From positions 41,357-91,118 of the forward strand of contig DHBS01000013.1 of NCBI GenBank assembly GCA_002398825.1: DNA of 49,762 nt, in the 5' to 3' direction. Below, piece after piece: positions 47,312 to 49,762 of this stretch. Position numbers and translations under genes: made by a program. The stretch is from Syntrophomonas sp. UBA4922. GTDB taxonomy: Bacteria > Bacillota > Syntrophomonadia > Syntrophomonadales > Syntrophomonadaceae. Every line of letters begins with the position of its first letter. The first letter of the stretch is position 1. Below the pieces are notes generated by a model. That model worked only from the letters and a program-made list of their open reading frames with translations. It was not told where the DNA came from and did no database searches.

Positions 47312-48372
47312 CGCAGCAATTCTCCATCATAATTCAATTCTTCATTTATATTGAGGTGATGCTGATACAAGAGTTGTTTAGTCTCCGGTGCACTAAGCAC
47401 GTTGTCTCCCGAACTATATTCCTGGTCAAGCATGTTAATCCCGTATTCCTCCTGATAAAGCTCGGGAAGCATGGGTTTTATGGCGTAGTACTGACCGCGC
47501 TCATAGGTGTGCCAGGCTTCTTCATTGGAAACCAAAATCTCATGTACCTTCTCCCCAGGCCTGATGCCAGTAATAATTACGTTAATGGGACGGTCTTCTA
47601 TAAGCGCTTGGGCTATGTCGATAATTCGCGCCGAAGGCACCCGAGGAACATATATTTCTCCAGGCAGGGCCTGTTCTATAGCAGTAAAAATGGTATCCAC
47701 CGCCCGATCCAATGACAAGAGAAAGCGAGTCATGTCTAAAGTCGTGATGGTAACCGGCCCTCCGCTTTTTATCTGGTCGTGAAAAAGGGGAATTACCGAG
47801 CCTCGCGAAGCCAGGACATTGCCGTAGCGCACACCAATAAACCGAGTATGGGTACTGCCGATATTGGCATTAATAAAAACCCGTTCCTGAATTGCTTTGG
47901 TCATCCCCATAACATTAATGGGTTTGCAGGCCTTATCTGTAGAAACCCCCACAACGGTTTCAACAGGAAAATGGAATTGTTTAATAGCCCGAACAATGTT
48001 TTCGGCTCCACCAATATTGGTTTGAACCGCTTCACTGGGAAAATACTCGCATGAAGGAACTTGTTTCAATGCGGCCGCATTAATGACAATATCAACCCCG
48101 TCTAGGGCTTGACATACTGAGAGGTAGTTGCGTACGTCGCCAATACGGAATTCAACCAATCGCTCAAAATCGCGGTAAATAATTTCGTCTGTGGCCATTT
48201 TATTTTGCTGGTAAGCCATTCTCATAAAGTGTTGTTTAGCCTCATCGCGTGAAAAAATAATAATCTTTTTTGGGCCATAGGGATGCATAGCCAATAAGCG
48301 TCGGGTTAACACCTTCCCAAGTGATCCGGTTCCACCGCTGATCAAAACCACCTTATCCCTAAACAATGACAT
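47308..48372 (-). CDS. UDP-N-acetylhexosamine 4,6-dehydratase-like SDR (CapE/FnlA/PseB group)
   Basis: A 354-residue extended SDR. It has the NAD(P) motif GGTGSLGKVLTRRLL, the nucleotide-sugar segment NAAALKQVPSCEYFPSEAV, the STDKA variant of the catalytic triad region (VGVSTDKACKPINVMGMTK) and GVRYGNVLASRGSVIPLF. Members make UDP-4-keto-6-deoxy sugars for capsule, flagellin or spore glycans. ATG 48372 is chosen because AGGAGG is correctly spaced for it; ATG 48378 lies only one base after that site. It is cotranscribed with the reductase upstream and the glycosyltransferase downstream. Confidence 0.9.
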   Translation of the reverse strand: MSLFRDKVVLISGGTGSLGKVLTRRLLAMHPYGPKKIIIFSRDEAKQHFMRMAYQQNKMATDEIIYRDFERLVEFRIGDVRNYLSVCQALDGVDIVINAAALKQVPSCEYFPSEAVQTNIGGAENIVRAIKQFHFPVETVVGVSTDKACKPINVMGMTKAIQERVFINANIGSTHTRFIGVRYGNVLASRGSVIPLFHDQIKSGGPVTITTLDMTRFLLSLDRAVDTIFTAIEQALPGEIYVPRVPSARIIDIAQALIEDRPINVIITGIRPGEKVHEILVSNEEAWHTYERGQYYAIKPMLPELYQEEYGINMLDQEYSSGDNVLSAPETKQLLYQHHLNINEELNYDGELLR

Positions 48373-48383
48373 TGTCATGCCTC

Positions 48384-49280
48384 CTATCTGATGCCGTACG
48401 GGCCAGTCAAATAATCTTGATACATTTGTTCAATCATTTCCGGCCAGGAAGGAAGGGAATAAGATAATAAACTGCGCAACCGCGTGGAATCTAAAGAACG
48501 ATCGCAGATGGTGTCAGCATAGGGAATGATGTCTATGTCTTTGCCGTATTGTTGTGCCACCAATTTTAATAAGTCATATTTTGAAATCGGTTGTGATGAC
48601 AAATTGTATATACCGCTTAAATTCGACTGCGGAAGAATGAAAACATCGATCACCTGAGCAAGCACAATGGTAGGCAAACCTGAAAAAATATGCCGCGTAT
48701 ACCCGTATATCGCATCATGCTGCGCCAGAAACCACTCTATCAAGCCAAGCCGGGAACAGAGTTCGTGCCCTATTATTGAAGTTCTAAGTGTCAGGCAGTG
48801 GGGATAGCTTACTTCTCCCAGAGACTTACACCTGCCATAAAGGTCAACCGCATCTGAAATATCGTTTTCAGTATAACTACCGACCTTTCCGCTAAAGACG
48901 CAGTCGGTGCTGATGTGCAGCAGACGAATCCTGTTGTCTTCACAGATTTGGGCTAATTTGTGAGGAAACAAGGCATTGATATAGATATTTTCAACGTGGT
49001 TATTTCCCAGACTACTCTGCTTGATTATACCGATGCAGTTTATTACCCAATCCGGCTTAATCGAAGCTATAAGCGAAGATATACTATCACTGCAGTGAGC
49101 GTCTATGCCGAAAAAAACATTTTGGTCAGGGTAAGATGAAAGCATTTTGGTGCACCCTTCCCGGCTGCGGGCTGTACCGTACACCCGTAATCCTTCACAT
49201 TTGGTAAGGTGCATGAACAATTTGTGACCTAACATGCCATTTATTCCAAGGATTAAAACTTCAGAGTCTTCCAATCGCAC
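48384..49280 (-). CDS. RmlD/FnlB-like sugar nucleotide reductase (SDR)
   Basis: A 298-residue short-chain reductase. It has the N-terminal VLILGINGMLGHKLFMHL, VINCIGIIKQSSL, the catalytic Tyr-Lys context HISTDCVFSGKVGSYTEND and VDLYGRCKSLGEV, and the substrate-loop segment LRTSIIGHELCSRLGLIEWF. It resembles the reductases that act after the neighbouring 4,6-dehydratase type to produce deoxy-sugars such as FucNAc precursors. The GTG start at 49280 has only a weak site. It is the first gene of the glycan operon, divergent from the collagen-like gene. Confidence 0.87.
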   Translation of the reverse strand: MRLEDSEVLILGINGMLGHKLFMHLTKCEGLRVYGTARSREGCTKMLSSYPDQNVFFGIDAHCSDSISSLIASIKPDWVINCIGIIKQSSLGNNHVENIYINALFPHKLAQICEDNRIRLLHISTDCVFSGKVGSYTENDISDAVDLYGRCKSLGEVSYPHCLTLRTSIIGHELCSRLGLIEWFLAQHDAIYGYTRHIFSGLPTIVLAQVIDVFILPQSNLSGIYNLSSQPISKYDLLKLVAQQYGKDIDIIPYADTICDRSLDSTRLRSLLSYSLPSWPEMIEQMYQDYLTGPYGIR

Positions 49281-49335
49281 TCATTCTTTCTTGACCGGTC
49301 TCTGCCCGGGATTTAGTGTTACGATATGCCATTAG

Positions 49336-49422
49336 TGGTAAATAAGTGCCATTCTTCATAAAGGCAAAATATTTACCATTAATATCCATATCTTCACACC
49401 TTCGCGCTTTCCTTCATATAGT
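49336..49422. promoter_or_regulatory. inverted repeat and sigma-K-like promoter before the collagen-like gene
   Basis: TGGTAAATA (49336-49344) and TATTTACCA (49370-49378) form a perfect 9-bp inverted repeat, with TGCC/GGCA (49347-49350, 49363-49366) nested inside. Downstream, AC (49396-49397) and CATATAGT (49415-49422) with 17 bp between fit the mother-cell sigma-K pattern AC-N16/17-CATANNNT. Late sporulation expression would suit an exosporium protein; the promoter call is tentative because the pattern is short. Confidence 0.35.
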
Positions 49423-49463
49423 GTGGTTGTAACCTTCCATGTTATGGGAAAGGAGGTATGTAG

Positions 49464-49762
49464 ATGGGAAGAAATCATAGAATAGGATGGCCATCAACAT
49501 CATGTTGTTGTCGTTGCGAATGTGACGACCTCATCGGAGCAACTGGCTGTACTGGATCTACTGGTGTTGGTGGAGCTATTGGAGCAACCGGGGATACCGG
49601 AACTACTGGAGCCACCGGGTGGACTGGAGCCACCGGGTGGACTGGATCTACCGGGTGGACTGGATCTACAGGGTGGACCGGATCTACCGGGTCGACTGGC
49701 GATACCGGATCTACCGGATCTACTGGAGATACTGGAGCCACTGGGGCTACTGGAGATGTTGG
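49464..49762 (+). CDS. collagen-like Gly-X-Thr repeat protein, BclA/exosporium type (3'-truncated by window edge)
   Basis: The first 99 codons of a gene start at ATG 49464 behind AAAGGAGG. The short leader MGRNHRIGWPSTSCCCRCEC contains five cysteines. From residue 29 the protein is an unbroken run of Gly-X-Thr/Gly-X-X triplets (GATGCTGSTGVGG, GATGDTGTTGATGWTG). Such triplets fold as a collagen triple helix, and threonine in the third position is the site of O-glycosylation in BclA-like spore proteins of Bacillus and Clostridium. The cysteine-rich leader may crosslink the protein to the spore coat. The C-terminal trimerisation domain, if present, is outside the window. Confidence 0.88.
   Translation, partial: MGRNHRIGWPSTSCCCRCECDDLIGATGCTGSTGVGGAIGATGDTGTTGATGWTGATGWTGSTGWTGSTGWTGSTGSTGDTGSTGSTGDTGATGATGDV

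Noticed and set aside
49540..49762. CRISPR array or simple DNA repeat
   Set aside because: The 9-nt periodicity is explained by codons for Gly-X-Thr triplets in an open frame with a ribosome binding site; there are no spacers.

Overview
The window looks like a chromosomal segment of a spore-forming Firmicute of the class Clostridia. The evidence is the gene order mnmA - PRC-barrel - AI-2E permease - alaS - ireB(yrzL) - ruvX(yrrK) - yrzB - VanW - mltG(yrrL) - U32 peptidase, strong GGAGG ribosome binding sites, TTG/GTG starts, TasA/SipW-type proteins and a BclA-like collagen protein typical of spore surfaces. Two polyhydroxyalkanoate (PHA) synthesis cassettes suggest a PHA-accumulating lineage such as Syntrophomonadaceae; this placement is inference.

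Positions 1-12.7 kb hold a dense plus-strand housekeeping block: tRNA thiolation (mnmA, 5'-truncated by the window edge), two small proteins and a permease, alaS, the ireB-ruvX-yrzB trio, then cell-envelope genes (VanW, mltG, U32 hydroxylase-like, DUF4911, class B PBP). Positions 12.7-18.8 kb hold a stress operon, dnaK - J protein with half a zinc finger - CbpM-like modulator - clpB. It is driven by a consensus sigma-A promoter whose -35 overlaps a CtsR-type operator, and it ends at a bidirectional terminator. No grpE or hrcA lies in the operon.

Positions 18.8-21.4 kb (minus) hold PHA cassette 1: phasin-like, PhaE/PhaR-like subunit, phaJ, phaC. The same four genes in the same order recur at 34.1-36.8 kb (cassette 2). 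Between them are a ferritin-like protein, a NarL-type two-component system, a TasA - TasA - signal peptidase W - DUF5305 matrix/fibre module, a decayed glycosyltransferase fragment, a RelE/ParE-Phd toxin-antitoxin pair, and a His-rich protein plus tiny membrane protein with an OmpR-type two-component system. An XRE-type regulator is divergent from cassette 2, with a perfect 18-bp inverted repeat between them.

Positions 38.2-43.4 kb (minus) hold a decayed ORF, sfsA, and an apparent operon of ureohydrolase - PLP aminotransferase - ornithine cyclodeaminase, preceded by a leader of about 280 nt with a terminator-like hairpin. Positions 43.4-44.1 kb encode a Phd-Uma2 fusion behind an inverted repeat. 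Positions 44.3-49.3 kb (minus) hold a glycan cluster: RmlD-like reductase, UDP-sugar 4,6-dehydratase, a three-domain methyltransferase-GT-GT protein, and a GT2. It lies next to the start of a divergent collagen-like (Gly-X-Thr) exosporium-type gene that runs off the window. The glycan genes may decorate that protein.

Points needing attention: two apparent single-base frame problems or non-canonical starts in the TasA/SipW module, a CTG/ATA-type start in the ornithine cyclodeaminase gene, and duplication of both the PHA cassette and a glycosyltransferase 3' end. No tRNA, rRNA, CRISPR array or intact insertion sequence was recognised.
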